Shown here piece by piece: positions 19,801 through 28,494 of a stretch of 64,000 nucleotides of DNA. A model generated the notes under the pieces. That model was not told where the DNA came from. It saw only the letters and a program-made list of their open reading frames with translations, and made no database searches. Each line of letters opens with the position of its first letter. Positions within the stretch are counted from its first letter, which is position 1. Source of the DNA: Candidatus Ornithobacterium hominis (GTDB lineage Bacteria > Bacteroidota > Bacteroidia > Flavobacteriales > Weeksellaceae); contig NZ_OX579588.1 of the NCBI RefSeq assembly GCF_951229915.1, forward strand, positions 1,054,001-1,118,000, given 5' to 3'. A program made the position numbers and the translations under genes.

Positions 19801-20123
19801 TTCATATTCCCCTCCACTGAAAAAAGATGCGTATAAGCTGCCCCAATGAAAATAATGACAAAAGCTAAGTGAAAAGTCAAAACAGACCATTTTTCTTTTC
19901 GCCACAAGCGGTAACGCCAAATATTGACAATAAAGTTAATTATCAACAAAACTTGTACTAAATTAAACCACCAACTATAGTATATCATTTCTTTGGCAGC
20001 TGGTGTACCAAAATCATTTTCCACAAAAGTAGCCACAGCCATGGAAATAGCATAAACAAACAACATCACAGCCATCGCTCTTGTAGAAAAAAGCATTTTC
20101 TCTATCCAACTCATTTTTTTCAA
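16872..20123 (-). CDS. ccsBA: Cytochrome c biogenesis fusion protein CcsB-CcsA (System II)
   Basis: 1083 residues, matching the fused Bacteroidota form. The N-terminal half is ResB/CcsB-like: membrane helices near 15-110, then a long periplasmic part. The C-terminal half is CcsA: several helices and the haem-binding WWD motif WGRYWSWDPKETWAF near residue 985, flanked by conserved His (for example VLHMR). It exports haem and ligates it to CXXCH of apocytochromes c on the periplasmic side. It is a single transcription unit 35 bp upstream of prmC on the same strand, with a dyad copy in that gap (20143). Start MKKMSW; Met-4 is an alternative. Confidence 0.93.
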   Translation of the reverse strand: MKKMSWIEKMLFSTRAMAVMLFVYAISMAVATFVENDFGTPAAKEMIYYSWWFNLVQVLLIINFIVNIWRYRLWRKEKWSVLTFHLAFVIIFIGAAYTHLFSVEGNMNIREGETSTEIISSQTYMKMSLFDDTQNLVYETPYQMTYFDRKEASFPFKRQFEKKYQFKDKVISLKALDFIELAKDTILEGSGKPTLEIVSIGQSGRVSNYIQAGEIKEIAGAMFSFDNPIPGSIQIAQTPEGLKINSPLEGQSIKMAGQQIGQVTDSLALLQTQQMIYVDSVQDLNLKSLYQIGPANFVLPREVFLAKVDYIHGDKNNPQDQNNANAIFVEYDDGSVKDTLLVRGSVGSTGYSIRKNINGLQVSLGFGSKIIKTPFGMKLRDFEMETYPGSGNPASYASEITVIDNGKEEDYRIYMNNVLDHGGYRFFQSSYDPDQMGTRLSVNQDRPGTMLTYIGYILLFISMFFTLFWKGTRFYSLHQQLKQLGQKRFLVLILVLATIQSWAQDSVPHTHQHPKTDSIEMATPFSTETETLIPAEEVVKKVKFNAEHINELEHLLVQDDQGRIKPLGTHALELLRKIYKSDKYAGLPAVGWFMSVQQDPSLWAKASLIRVTDKIGLDLQKKLKVDKTGHTSLLNLVDLNTGAFLLADEYSTAFRKKQSERSKAEQEILNVTERFSILDNIAKGYYLKMIPVKNDRNETWNSWLKSVEPLEIDTTALAFFNTYFNRLGKAQKSGDWQQANKSLKEINEYQQKWGENVIPPATKVNIEVFYNKVEPFFFVMIAYTFLGIILLILGFIQILAHKPRWLNGIIKATLGITLLVFLIHAIGLSLRWYISGHAPWTNGYEAIIFISWVSVLAGGLLYRNGNALLPAAGCLVAVIMMGFAHGSSLLDPQITPLAPVLNSYWLIIHVGIIASSYAFFGLGMMLSIFSLILYFFKPSKKIQHTIKELTVVNEMSLTIGLFALTVGTFLGGMWANESWGRYWSWDPKETWAFISIITYAIVLHMRLVPGLRGNYAFNVVSLWSISSVIMTYFGVNYYLTGLHTYAAGDSIPIPAWVPIGVVLFLSLSLLSYYFHRKNLKSNQ

Positions 20124-20158
20124 TCTTTCTTATTTATTTTTTAAGGCTTTAAAAAACT

Positions 20159-21031
20159 TCACCCACACGTGTAAGTTCCTGAAGCTTTTAGCATTCGCCA
20201 ATTTCCAGAAATATCTTTTTTCAGTTCCGTTTTAGAAAATCCAAAATCATAAATTTCTTTGACTTTTTCTGCAAAATTTTGATGAATTTCCACAAAAACT
20301 TTTCCTTTTGGTTTCAAAATATCTTGTGCTTTTTGGCTTATTTCAAAATAATATTTTGTCGGGTTTTCATCTTCAACAAAAAGTGCTGTTTCTGGTTCAA
20401 ATTTTTTAACAACATCAGGCATATTTTCCTTTTCTTGCAAAGGAATATATGGTGGATTGCTAATAATATAATCAAAGTAAGGCAATTCTCTGAAATCAGA
20501 CTCAAATAAATTCATTACACGGAAATCAGCTTTTAAATGATTAATTCTCGCATTATTTTCTGCCACTTCTATGATTTCTTCCCGATAATCGATACCATAT
20601 ACATTTGCTGAAGGCAATTTAGCCTTCAATGCCAAGGCAATTGCTCCGCTACCAGTCCCGATGTCTAAAATATTCCCATTAAATTTTTCTAAATCATTAA
20701 TATCTTGTAGCATCCATTCTATCAATTCTTCTGTCTCTGGCCGAGGAATCAACACCTGCGAATTCACCTTCAAGCGCAAGCCAAAAAACTCAGCTTCTCC
20801 CAACACGTATTGGTAAGGTTCTCCTCTTTGTAAGGCGTAAAGAGCATTATCAAACAAGATTTCTTTCTCATCTAATTTAGAATTTAGTTCATGTAAACCC
20901 ATTCTCAGTGTTGATTTTTTTTGACCTAAAAACTTTTCAGCTAAGGCATAGAAAATCGTATTAATTTCTGATGGAGTATAAATTTGATTTAAAACGTTAA
21001 ATTTATCTCGAATTTGCTGTAAATTTTTCAT
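20159..21031 (-). CDS. prmC: Release factor glutamine methyltransferase PrmC
   Basis: 290 residues. It methylates the Gln of the GGQ motif in peptide chain release factors. Seen: N-terminal helical domain, LIPRPETEELIEWML, the S-adenosylmethionine loop NILDIGTGSGAIALAL near residue 120, and the catalytic SNPPYIPLQE near 190. Length and motifs are standard. It starts 3 bp after the oxidoreductase stop, so the two form one operon. Confidence 0.95.
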   Translation of the reverse strand: MKNLQQIRDKFNVLNQIYTPSEINTIFYALAEKFLGQKKSTLRMGLHELNSKLDEKEILFDNALYALQRGEPYQYVLGEAEFFGLRLKVNSQVLIPRPETEELIEWMLQDINDLEKFNGNILDIGTGSGAIALALKAKLPSANVYGIDYREEIIEVAENNARINHLKADFRVMNLFESDFRELPYFDYIISNPPYIPLQEKENMPDVVKKFEPETALFVEDENPTKYYFEISQKAQDILKPKGKVFVEIHQNFAEKVKEIYDFGFSKTELKKDISGNWRMLKASGTYTCG

Positions 21032-21034
21032 AAA

Positions 21035-21994
21035 TTAAAAGTTATCAATAATTTGATAGGCTAATTCCAATGCTTTATACCCGTCTTCCAACTTCACTTT
21101 GATTGGTTTCCCATGGTTGATGCTATCTGCTAATTCTTCTAATTCTTGCAAAATAGCATTATTTGCTTCAATTTTGGGGTATTCGAAGTAAATTTTTTTC
21201 TTTACATGTTCAGCATTTTCTAAAATCATAGAAAATTCATCCGTACTATTTTCTTCAGCATCTTCTATTCGGATTATTTCTGATTTTTTCTCCAAAAAAT
21301 CAATCGAAATATAGGCATCTCTTTGGAAAATTCGAGTTTTGCGCATATTTCTCATCGAAATCCTACTCGTCGTGAGATTCACCACACAGCCATTTTCAAA
21401 TAAAATTCTTGCATTCGCAATATCAGGCGTTTCACTGACGACTGCCACGCCATTGCTGCGAATTTCCTTTACCCCAGAATCAATGATAGATAAAATAATA
21501 TCTAAATCATGAATCATCAAATCCAAAACGACTGGCACATCTGTTCCGCGCGGATTAAACTCTGCTAAGCGGTGAATTTCAATGAATTTCGGATTTTTAA
21601 TCTGTTCTTGCACTGCCAAAAAAGCGGGGTTAAACCGCTCTACGTGCCCCACTTGCCCCAAAACTCCATATTCTTCTGCCATTTTTTTTATAAAAGCAGC
21701 TTCTTTTAGACTTTGTGAAATAGGTTTTTCTATAAAAATATGTTTTTTGTTTTTGATGGCTTGTTCTGCTATTTTAAAGTGTGAAGTCGTAGGAGTCACA
21801 ATATCCAAAACATCCACTTGATCAAGTAAATCCTGAAGATTTTCAAAATATTGATACCCCATTTTCTCAGCAAATTCAATAGTTTGCCGGTCAGTATCGT
21901 GAAAACCAATCAAATTGAACTTCTCAGATTGCTGTAAAAGCTTCAAATGAATTTTCCCCAAATGGCCTGCGCCTGCAACTCCAATGTTCAGCAT
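21035..21994 (-). CDS. Gfo/Idh/MocA family oxidoreductase
   Basis: 319 residues. N-terminal Rossmann fold with the dinucleotide motif GVAGAGHLGKIH at residues 4-15, then the family signature HIFIEKPISQ (catalytic Lys in EKP) near residue 90. The C-terminal alpha/beta domain has HDLDIILS. It should oxidise or reduce a sugar or similar substrate with NAD(P); the substrate cannot be read from sequence. It is the first gene of the unit with prmC. Confidence 0.88.
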   Translation of the reverse strand: MLNIGVAGAGHLGKIHLKLLQQSEKFNLIGFHDTDRQTIEFAEKMGYQYFENLQDLLDQVDVLDIVTPTTSHFKIAEQAIKNKKHIFIEKPISQSLKEAAFIKKMAEEYGVLGQVGHVERFNPAFLAVQEQIKNPKFIEIHRLAEFNPRGTDVPVVLDLMIHDLDIILSIIDSGVKEIRSNGVAVVSETPDIANARILFENGCVVNLTTSRISMRNMRKTRIFQRDAYISIDFLEKKSEIIRIEDAEENSTDEFSMILENAEHVKKKIYFEYPKIEANNAILQELEELADSINHGKPIKVKLEDGYKALELAYQIIDNF

Positions 21995-22071
21995 ATTAAA
22001 ATTTTGCCTAAAAATAAATATAATCTAATTAAAAAAGTGATTTTTTAGCTATTTTTTAAGATTTTTGCACC

Positions 22072-22719
22072 ATGTGGACAGAAAATTTTAGGCAGAAAGG
22101 CAAACGCCAACAGCTCATAAAACGGCTAATAGCAAAGGGAATTGATGATGAAAACGTATTGCAAGCCATGGGGCAAATCCCCAGGCACTTGTTTATTGAC
22201 TCTGCTTTTGAGGATTTTGCTTACGAAGACAAAGCCTTCCCGATCGCCGCAGACCAAACCATTTCTCATCCATACACGGTCGCCTTCCAAAGCAGTTTAT
22301 TGCATCTCTCTCCTAGCGAATCAGTTTTAGAAATTGGCACAGGCTGTGGCTACCAAACGGCGGTTCTCATCGCCATGGGTGCAAAAGTTTACACCATCGA
22401 ACGTCAGCAAAAACTCGTCAAATTCTCTAAAAGAATGTTTCAACTTTTAGAACTTTCGCCCGTTTACCAAACCTATGGCGACGGGTTCAAAGGTTTGCCC
22501 ACTTTTGCCCCGTTTGATAAAATCATCGTGACGGCTGGTAGCCCCATTATCCCTAAAAAATTACTGCAACAGCTCAGGATTGGAGGAATTGCCGTAGTTC
22601 CCATCGGTGAAAATAATCAAAAAATGTATAGTTTCCTAAAGGTAAGCGAACGTAAATATGAGCAAATGGAATTTGGAGACTATAAATTCGTCCCGATGTT
22701 GGAACAGAAGGATTTTTAA
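22072..22719 (+). CDS. pcm: Protein-L-isoaspartate O-methyltransferase
   Basis: 215 residues, the normal length. It repairs isoaspartyl residues by carboxyl methylation. Seen: RHLFIDSAFEDFAYEDKAFPI, QTISHPYTVAFQ, the cofactor loop VLEIGTGCGYQTAVLI near residue 85, and FDKIIVTAGSPIIP. All fit the family. It is divergent from the Gfo/Idh gene by 77 bp. A dyad copy follows the stop (22728). Confidence 0.95.
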   Translation: MWTENFRQKGKRQQLIKRLIAKGIDDENVLQAMGQIPRHLFIDSAFEDFAYEDKAFPIAADQTISHPYTVAFQSSLLHLSPSESVLEIGTGCGYQTAVLIAMGAKVYTIERQQKLVKFSKRMFQLLELSPVYQTYGDGFKGLPTFAPFDKIIVTAGSPIIPKKLLQQLRIGGIAVVPIGENNQKMYSFLKVSERKYEQMEFGDYKFVPMLEQKDF

Positions 22720-22830
22720 TTTTTTTAAAGCCTTAAAAAAAAATATTCAACAATTTAAGTCAGTATAATCAACTTTTACTAAAATTTATATAAAGGCTTA
22801 AAATTTGGAGGAATATTTAATATTTTTGCA

Positions 22831-24984
22831 ATGATGAATATTCCCGATAAAACGCTAGAAGATTTAGAATTCAAAAAGGTTTTGGCTGAAGTGAAAAAAT
22901 ATGCTAAGACAGAACGTGTCGCTGCTGTGATAGAAAAATTAAAGCCTTTAGAAAATCATCAAGCAGCACTTTTTCGTCTGAAGGCAACCAATGAGTTTTT
23001 GACTGGAATTCAATCCAGTACGCCCTTTCCATTTTCAGACTACGACGACATCCGAGAGGAACTCAATAATTTAGATATTGAAAATTATCAGATGCCGCTC
23101 GCTGCATTTTTGGCCATTCGCTCACAAATCTTACAAATCAAAGATTTAGTCAAATTTTTAACACGATTTGAAGCTTATTTTCCTGTTTTTTTTCATCATA
23201 TTCAAAAGCTTAATCTTGAAAATGAAATCCTTAATCACATCAATCGGGTTTTTGAGAAATCAGGAGAAATAAAAAATAATGCAACGCCACGCTTAGCCCA
23301 AATTCGTGAGGGGCTGAAGCGAACTCAACGTGCTTTGAGTGAGCGTTTTACAGGAGCAATGCGCCATTACAACGAGTTTTTGGATGATATCAGAGAATCT
23401 GTCATCGACGGACGGCGTGTCTTGGCGGTAGCCTCGATGCATCGTAAAAAAGTTCCTGGGCGAATGGTTGGTACGAGTAAAACTGGCTCAATTTCTTTCA
23501 TAGAACCTGAAGCCGTACTACAATCTCAGCGAGAATTGGATGAGTTGACCGAAGATGAAAAAAATGAAATCAAAGTCATTTTGCGTGAATTGACTGCTTT
23601 GCTCGCAGAATATCAAGAGGATTTGATTGCGTATCAGAATTTTCTTTTCCAAATGGATTTAATTGCTTCACAAGCGAAATATGCTGATGAAATACAAGCA
23701 ATTTTACCCAAAATTCATCTCAAAGATAAAAAAATGCTTTTACGAGAAGCTTACCACCCTGTGCTTTGGCTTAAACACCAGAAAGAAAAGAAAAAAATTG
23801 TTCCGCAAAGTTTGGGGTTTGATGAAAATAACCGATTACTTTTGATTTCTGGCCCCAACGCTGGGGGAAAGAGTATAACATTGAAAACAATTGGTTTACT
23901 ACAACTAATGTTGCAAAGTGGAATGCTGATTCCTGTGCATGAAAAATCTGAAATGTGCTTTTTTGAAAAGATTTTCACCGATATTGGAGACAATCAATCA
24001 ATTGAGAATCAACTAAGTACATATTCATATCGACTCAAGCAAATGCATAATTTCCTCTACAATACAAATGATAAAACATTACTGCTGATCGATGAATTTG
24101 GGACGGGTTCAGACCCAGAACTGGGAGGTGCGCTGGCCGAAGTTTTTTTGGAAGAATTTTATAGTATGGGTGCTTTTGGCGTTTTTACCACGCATTACAC
24201 CAATATCAAAGTTTTGGTAGAACAATGGGATGCCGCCAAAAATGCAAGTATGCTGTTTGACGAGAAAACTTTGGAGCCGCTTTTTCAGCTAGAAGTTGGG
24301 CAAGCAGGGAGCTCATTTACCTTTGAAGTGGCTCAAAAAAATAAAATCCCTTTCCGATTAATTAATCGGGCAAAAAAGAAAATCGAAAGAAATAAAGTTC
24401 GCCTAGATAAAACTATTCTAAAACTACAGCAAGAGAAATTTAACATTCAGAAAACTCGTAATGAACTGGAAGAGCTGAGAAATGCGTCTGATGAACAAAA
24501 GAATCAACTGGAAGAAACGCAAGATAGAATTCAGTCTAAATTGGTGGATTTTCAAAGGCTTTATGAAAAAGAACAAAAAAATATTCAATTAGGTAAAAGA
24601 ATTGAGGAGCTTGCTGATAATTATTTGAAAAATAAAAGTCGAAAAAAATTAATTGGAGATTTCTTAAAACTTATTGAAACAGAAAATGCTAAAAAGCCTA
24701 AAAATCATTTTCAAGAGAAAAAAGTAGAACGAAGAAAGCAAAAAGCGCTAAAACGTGAAATGCAAAAGCAGGCAGAGAATATTGAGGAAATTAAGAAAAA
24801 AGTTGAAGCGGTAGAAAAAAAGCAAACTCAGGCAAAAATTGATAAAATCAAAATTGGTAAGCGAGTCAGAATTAAAGGAAGCAGCAGCGTAGGAACGGTA
24901 GAACGCGTAGAAGGAGACAGTATTGTCATCAATTACGGAAAATTTTTAACGAAGATTAATGTCCACGAAATTGAATCAATTTAA
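22831..24984 (+). CDS. mutS2: MutS2 family ATPase without Smr domain
   Basis: 717 residues. The MutS core and clamp occupy the first 330 residues; the ATPase has Walker A in SGPNAGGKSITLK near 335, and LLLIDEFGTGSDPELGGAL (Walker B). A long Lys/Glu coiled coil follows (about 500-670), ending in a KOW-like IGKRVRIKGSSSVGTVE segment. The C-terminal Smr nuclease of classical MutS2 is absent; the protein stops where it would begin. It acts on recombination intermediates or stalled ribosomes in better-studied bacteria. ATG at 22831 lies 2 bp after a TATTTTTG box, suggesting an almost leaderless message. Confidence 0.9.
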   Translation: MMNIPDKTLEDLEFKKVLAEVKKYAKTERVAAVIEKLKPLENHQAALFRLKATNEFLTGIQSSTPFPFSDYDDIREELNNLDIENYQMPLAAFLAIRSQILQIKDLVKFLTRFEAYFPVFFHHIQKLNLENEILNHINRVFEKSGEIKNNATPRLAQIREGLKRTQRALSERFTGAMRHYNEFLDDIRESVIDGRRVLAVASMHRKKVPGRMVGTSKTGSISFIEPEAVLQSQRELDELTEDEKNEIKVILRELTALLAEYQEDLIAYQNFLFQMDLIASQAKYADEIQAILPKIHLKDKKMLLREAYHPVLWLKHQKEKKKIVPQSLGFDENNRLLLISGPNAGGKSITLKTIGLLQLMLQSGMLIPVHEKSEMCFFEKIFTDIGDNQSIENQLSTYSYRLKQMHNFLYNTNDKTLLLIDEFGTGSDPELGGALAEVFLEEFYSMGAFGVFTTHYTNIKVLVEQWDAAKNASMLFDEKTLEPLFQLEVGQAGSSFTFEVAQKNKIPFRLINRAKKKIERNKVRLDKTILKLQQEKFNIQKTRNELEELRNASDEQKNQLEETQDRIQSKLVDFQRLYEKEQKNIQLGKRIEELADNYLKNKSRKKLIGDFLKLIETENAKKPKNHFQEKKVERRKQKALKREMQKQAENIEEIKKKVEAVEKKQTQAKIDKIKIGKRVRIKGSSSVGTVERVEGDSIVINYGKFLTKINVHEIESI

Positions 24985-25002
24985 TTTTTTTAAGCTTAAA
25001 AA

Positions 25003-25041
25003 AATCCTTCAAAAATCACCGAAGTAAATCTTTGAAGGATT
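25003..25041 (-). terminator. Intrinsic terminator of dps
   Basis: Stem AATCCTTCAAA against TTTGAAGGATT (11 bp perfect, 17-nt loop). On the minus strand it is followed by a run of seven or more T, so it ends the leftward dps transcript; it may also stop mutS2 readthrough. Confidence 0.8.
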
Positions 25042-25067
25042 GAATTAATTTCTTGAAATTCAACTCA

Positions 25068-25541
25068 TTAAGCTAAGTACTGTCTTAGCTTCCAAGCCAT
25101 TTTCTCATGGTCAGTTAGCAAACCTGTCAAGAAATCAGCTGAGCCGACATCTTTGTATTTTTCTTCGCAAGCATCAATTTTTTCTCGCAAACTTTGGATA
25201 ATGGTCTCGTGATCTTGAACTAACTCTTTCACCATCTCTAGTGTTGGAGGGACTTTACCTGGCGTTTCCTCTAGGCTAGAGTATTCTGCGAATTCTTTCG
25301 CTGTCCCGATGGCAGTCCCGCCAAGCGTAGTCACACGCTCTGCTATAGCATCAATAGCTTCTGCCAAGGCAGTGTATTGCTCTTCAAACAATAAGTGATA
25401 TTCCATGAAGTCTTTGCCTTTTACATTCCAATGGAAGTTTCTTAATTTGATGTAGAAGATATTGCCATCTGCCAATACGTGATTCAACAAATCTTGTACA
25501 GCTATTAAATTTTTTTCGTCAATTCCTAAATTTGGTTTCAT
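25068..25541 (-). CDS. dps: Dps family ferritin-like DNA protection protein
   Basis: 157 residues from the ATG at 25541 (MKPNLGIDEKNL). An upstream in-frame Met would add 16 basic residues that Dps proteins lack, so I reject it. Ferroxidase ligands are visible in NFHWNVKGKDFMEYHLLFEE (His, then Asp and Glu), and a DHEKMAWKLRQYLA C-terminus. It oxidises Fe(II) with peroxide and stores iron in a 12-mer. It is a single gene with its own terminator. Confidence 0.93.
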   Translation of the reverse strand: MKPNLGIDEKNLIAVQDLLNHVLADGNIFYIKLRNFHWNVKGKDFMEYHLLFEEQYTALAEAIDAIAERVTTLGGTAIGTAKEFAEYSSLEETPGKVPPTLEMVKELVQDHETIIQSLREKIDACEEKYKDVGSADFLTGLLTDHEKMAWKLRQYLA

Positions 25542-25589
25542 AAAATAAATCTTTAAATTATATTTAAATCGTAATTTAAAAACATGCAA

Positions 25590-25855
25590 TATTTAGTCCA
25601 AAATATCAATTTAGAAATTTAATTTAAAAATATATACTCTTGAGACTTCGATAAATTAAAATTGCCTGAGAATGCTTGTAGAATGCTCACGGAAAACCTA
25701 CCCTATTGTTCAGGCTACTGAATAAGTCTTACACACTTATTGAGGTAGTGTCTTTTGAAAGTAATTTACAATAAAGGCTATTCTGTTGTGGAGACGTTTA
25801 GCTTCTCGAGTATTTTTTGGGGTATTTTTTTATTTTTCCTATTTTTTTTAAAGGC
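25590..25855. other. Intergenic region with small hairpin
   Basis: No gene seen. AATAAGT (25721-25727) pairs with ACTTATT (25735-25741), and GGTAGTGTCTTTTG follows. The latter partly resembles a word found after the Met-rich leader ORFs. It could be the scar of an insertion sequence, but nothing coding supports that. A dyad copy sits at 25851. Confidence 0.35.
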
Positions 25856-27475
25856 TTAAAAAATTTTAACTAAAAAAAATTGATTAACTTGACTCGCTCT
25901 AGTCTTGGGGTTTATAAACTTGAATGATAAACGTGTGACTCTGAATTCGTTAGCTGTAAAGACTACCGAATGTTGTAAATGCTCAATTTGATGTAAATTT
26001 TCATCAGAAATCACTAAATAATAAGGTTTCTGCTGTAATTTCAATTCATTTTCTTCCATTGTAGGAGTCGTTCTGTCCAGGCTCCAATCCAGTGCCCAAG
26101 AATGGAGCTTATCATAGACAAAAATATTTTCTTGAGTTAAATTTTCTCTTTCTACAAATTTAGCTATTTGAGTGTCTGCTTGGTAATTTTCAATTAAATT
26201 TTTATAAAAAGTAGAATTTAAATAAATATTTGCTAATAAAATAAAAGCTGCCAACCCAAAAATTAATCGATAAAGTTGGTTTTTTATTTGAATAAAAATA
26301 AAAAAGCTAAGCCCCATTAAAATTAAAAACAAAATGAGGATTTCCCTTTTCCTTATCGGGAAAAAATAGCTTGCCATGCTTGCCAAGAGTAGCATGCCTA
26401 GCAAAAGAATTATATAACTTGAAATTTTAAAAGCCTTAAAAAATTTCTGATTTTCACTCTGATTTAAATTTAAAATTTGTGCTGCTGTAAAAATACTCAT
26501 GAGTGGAACAATCGGGTTGATGTAATGCGGAAGCTTAAATTGACTGAAATTCATTACCATTATAAAAATCAAAGCTGTAGAGAGTGTAGCTATTTCTTTT
26601 AATCTTTTCTTTTTATCAATAAATCCCACTTGGAAGGTCAATAAATAAAACCAAAGTGACCATGGCAAAAAAGCCCAAAGCAAGGTGTGAAAGTAAAAGA
26701 AATAATCTTGGCTACCAGCTTGCCCAAATTCTCCTCCTTGAAAGCGTTCTGCACTCTGCCCCATTGCGATAAACTTTACCCCTTCCCAACCAAATTGATG
26801 ATAATAGGTCAAGAATATCGGCAGAGAAAAAATAAAAAAAGCTAAAATTCCCAGTGCAACTTTGTAGTTCAGTAATTTCTCCCAATTTTTTTGATAAGCA
26901 ACTCTTATAAATAAAAATAATCCTACCAAAGCTACAGCTACCAGCCCCTTGGTAGAATATGCACAGGCGGTGAAAATTCCACCTAATAGCGCTGCTGATA
27001 GATTGTTTTTCTCTAAAAATTTTGCCCATTGCCAAATGGCTAAAACAAGCATTGAAGTCAAAACAGCATCGGTTCGCACATCGTGCAGACTGAGGAGAAT
27101 GGTTTGGCTGGTGAGGTAAAATAAAGCTGCTAGCTGCCCAATTTCTGTTTTTTGATACATTAATTTTGATAAAGAAAAAACTCCGTAACCCGAAATCAGC
27201 GTTAATAAAATAGCGGGTAAACGATACGCCCACTCCGCTTTACCAAAAATTTCAAAAGACAAGCCCGAGAGCCAAAAATGGAGATGTGGCTTGTCTAGGT
27301 ACGGCTGTTTTCCTTTGAATATATGAGCAAAATCGTTTTCTCTTGCCATTCGCCAAGCCATAGTGGCATGCTGAGCTGAGTCGTTTTCCATGAGCGGCAA
27401 AAACAAACCAAAGCCTAAGGCTACTGCCAGCAAAAAAAATAGGAAAAAATACCAAGGCTTAAAAAAATTAATCAC
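25856..27475 (-). CDS. ArnT-like family 39 glycosyltransferase, membrane protein
   Basis: 539 residues with about 11 hydrophobic helices. The N-terminus has LPLMENDSAQHATMAWRMA, carrying the acidic residues that follow the first helix in GT39 (ArnT/PMT) enzymes, then PYLDKPHLHFWLSG. Such enzymes use a polyprenyl-phosphate sugar to glycosylate lipid A or proteins on the periplasmic face; acceptor and sugar are unknown. It is 11 bp after phoH on the same strand, but the functions look unrelated. Dyad copies at 25851 (at the stop), 26431 and 27454. Confidence 0.87.
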   Translation of the reverse strand: MINFFKPWYFFLFFLLAVALGFGLFLPLMENDSAQHATMAWRMARENDFAHIFKGKQPYLDKPHLHFWLSGLSFEIFGKAEWAYRLPAILLTLISGYGVFSLSKLMYQKTEIGQLAALFYLTSQTILLSLHDVRTDAVLTSMLVLAIWQWAKFLEKNNLSAALLGGIFTACAYSTKGLVAVALVGLFLFIRVAYQKNWEKLLNYKVALGILAFFIFSLPIFLTYYHQFGWEGVKFIAMGQSAERFQGGEFGQAGSQDYFFYFHTLLWAFLPWSLWFYLLTFQVGFIDKKKRLKEIATLSTALIFIMVMNFSQFKLPHYINPIVPLMSIFTAAQILNLNQSENQKFFKAFKISSYIILLLGMLLLASMASYFFPIRKREILILFLILMGLSFFIFIQIKNQLYRLIFGLAAFILLANIYLNSTFYKNLIENYQADTQIAKFVERENLTQENIFVYDKLHSWALDWSLDRTTPTMEENELKLQQKPYYLVISDENLHQIEHLQHSVVFTANEFRVTRLSFKFINPKTRASQVNQFFLVKIF

Positions 27476-27486
27476 TTTTCAGATTT

Positions 27487-28437
27487 CTATGATTGATTTT
27501 CCTCTGATGCATAAGCATCTATTATCTCTTTGACTAGTTTGTGCCGCACGACGTCTTTCCCGTCTAGTTGCACAAAAGCGATGTCTCTGATGTCTTGTAA
27601 AATATGCATCGCCAATTTCAATCCCGATTTTTGCTTCAAAGGTAAATCGACTTGCCCTGGGTCTCCGGTGATGATGAATTTTGCTCTTTTACCCATGCGC
27701 GTTAGAAACATTTTCATCTGAGAATGTGTCGTATTTTGAGCTTCATCTAAAATCACAAAGGCATTGTCTAGCGTTCGCCCACGCATAAAGGCGAGTGGTG
27801 CTACCTCTATGGTTCCTCGGTCAATTAGATTTGCTAACTTTTCATAATGAATCATATCTCGAAGTGCATCATAAAGCGGCTGAAGGTATGGGTCAAGCTT
27901 TTCCTTCAAATCGCCAGGCAAAAAACCTAAACTTTCGCCAGCTTCTACCGCAGGCCGCGTTAAAATAATTCGCTTGACTTCCTTGTTTTTCAAAGCTCGC
28001 ACTGCCAAAGCCACGCTGGTATAAGTTTTCCCTGTTCCTGCTGGGCCTGTGGCAAAAATCATGTCTTTCTCTTGCACGGCATTCACTAATTTTCTTTGAT
28101 TGGGCGTTAGGGCCTTGATTAGCTGCCCATTGACACCGTGAACTATCACATCATCAATGTTTCTAGTTTTAGAAAACGGTATTGATTGCTCATCAAAAAT
28201 ATATTCTAAATCTTGAAAATTCAATCGGTTATAATGCAACATGTGTTCAGATATTTCTTCGATTTTAGATTCAAATTTTCTCAAATCTTCTTCAGGGCCT
28301 GAGGCTGAAATTTTTCTACCACGCACGGAAACTTTAAGGCTTGGGAATTTATGGATGATGAAATCTAAATTCTCATTATTCGTTCCATAAAATTCTTGAA
28401 CGCTAATTTCTTGTAATTCTAAAATAAGTTTATTCAA
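27487..28437 (-). CDS. phoH: PhoH family ATPase
   Basis: 316 residues. An N-terminal KH-like region (about 1-100) precedes the P-loop FATGPAGTGKTYTSVALA (Walker A near residue 133) and VILDEAQNTTHSQMKMF (Walker B). GDPGQVDLP completes the PhoH core. It is thought to act on RNA, possibly with ribosome-linked nucleases. The start must be TTG at 28437: MNKLILELQ aligns with family N-termini and no ATG is near. A TATTTTTG box lies 26 bp upstream (28464-28471 on the minus strand). Confidence 0.93.
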   Translation of the reverse strand: MNKLILELQEISVQEFYGTNNENLDFIIHKFPSLKVSVRGRKISASGPEEDLRKFESKIEEISEHMLHYNRLNFQDLEYIFDEQSIPFSKTRNIDDVIVHGVNGQLIKALTPNQRKLVNAVQEKDMIFATGPAGTGKTYTSVALAVRALKNKEVKRIILTRPAVEAGESLGFLPGDLKEKLDPYLQPLYDALRDMIHYEKLANLIDRGTIEVAPLAFMRGRTLDNAFVILDEAQNTTHSQMKMFLTRMGKRAKFIITGDPGQVDLPLKQKSGLKLAMHILQDIRDIAFVQLDGKDVVRHKLVKEIIDAYASEENQS

Positions 28438-28494
28438 ATGCTTTTATTTTAACTATAAAACTACAAAAATATACAATATATTTGTGTTTGAAAG

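Noticed and set aside
25560..25855. Insertion sequence or transposase remnant
   Set aside because: Only a small hairpin and a short word shared with the leader regions are visible; no transposase fragment or target duplication was found.
26712..27455. Two long frames inside the GT39 gene on the same strand
   Set aside because: They overlap a complete membrane glycosyltransferase with clear family motifs, and their own translations show no domain.
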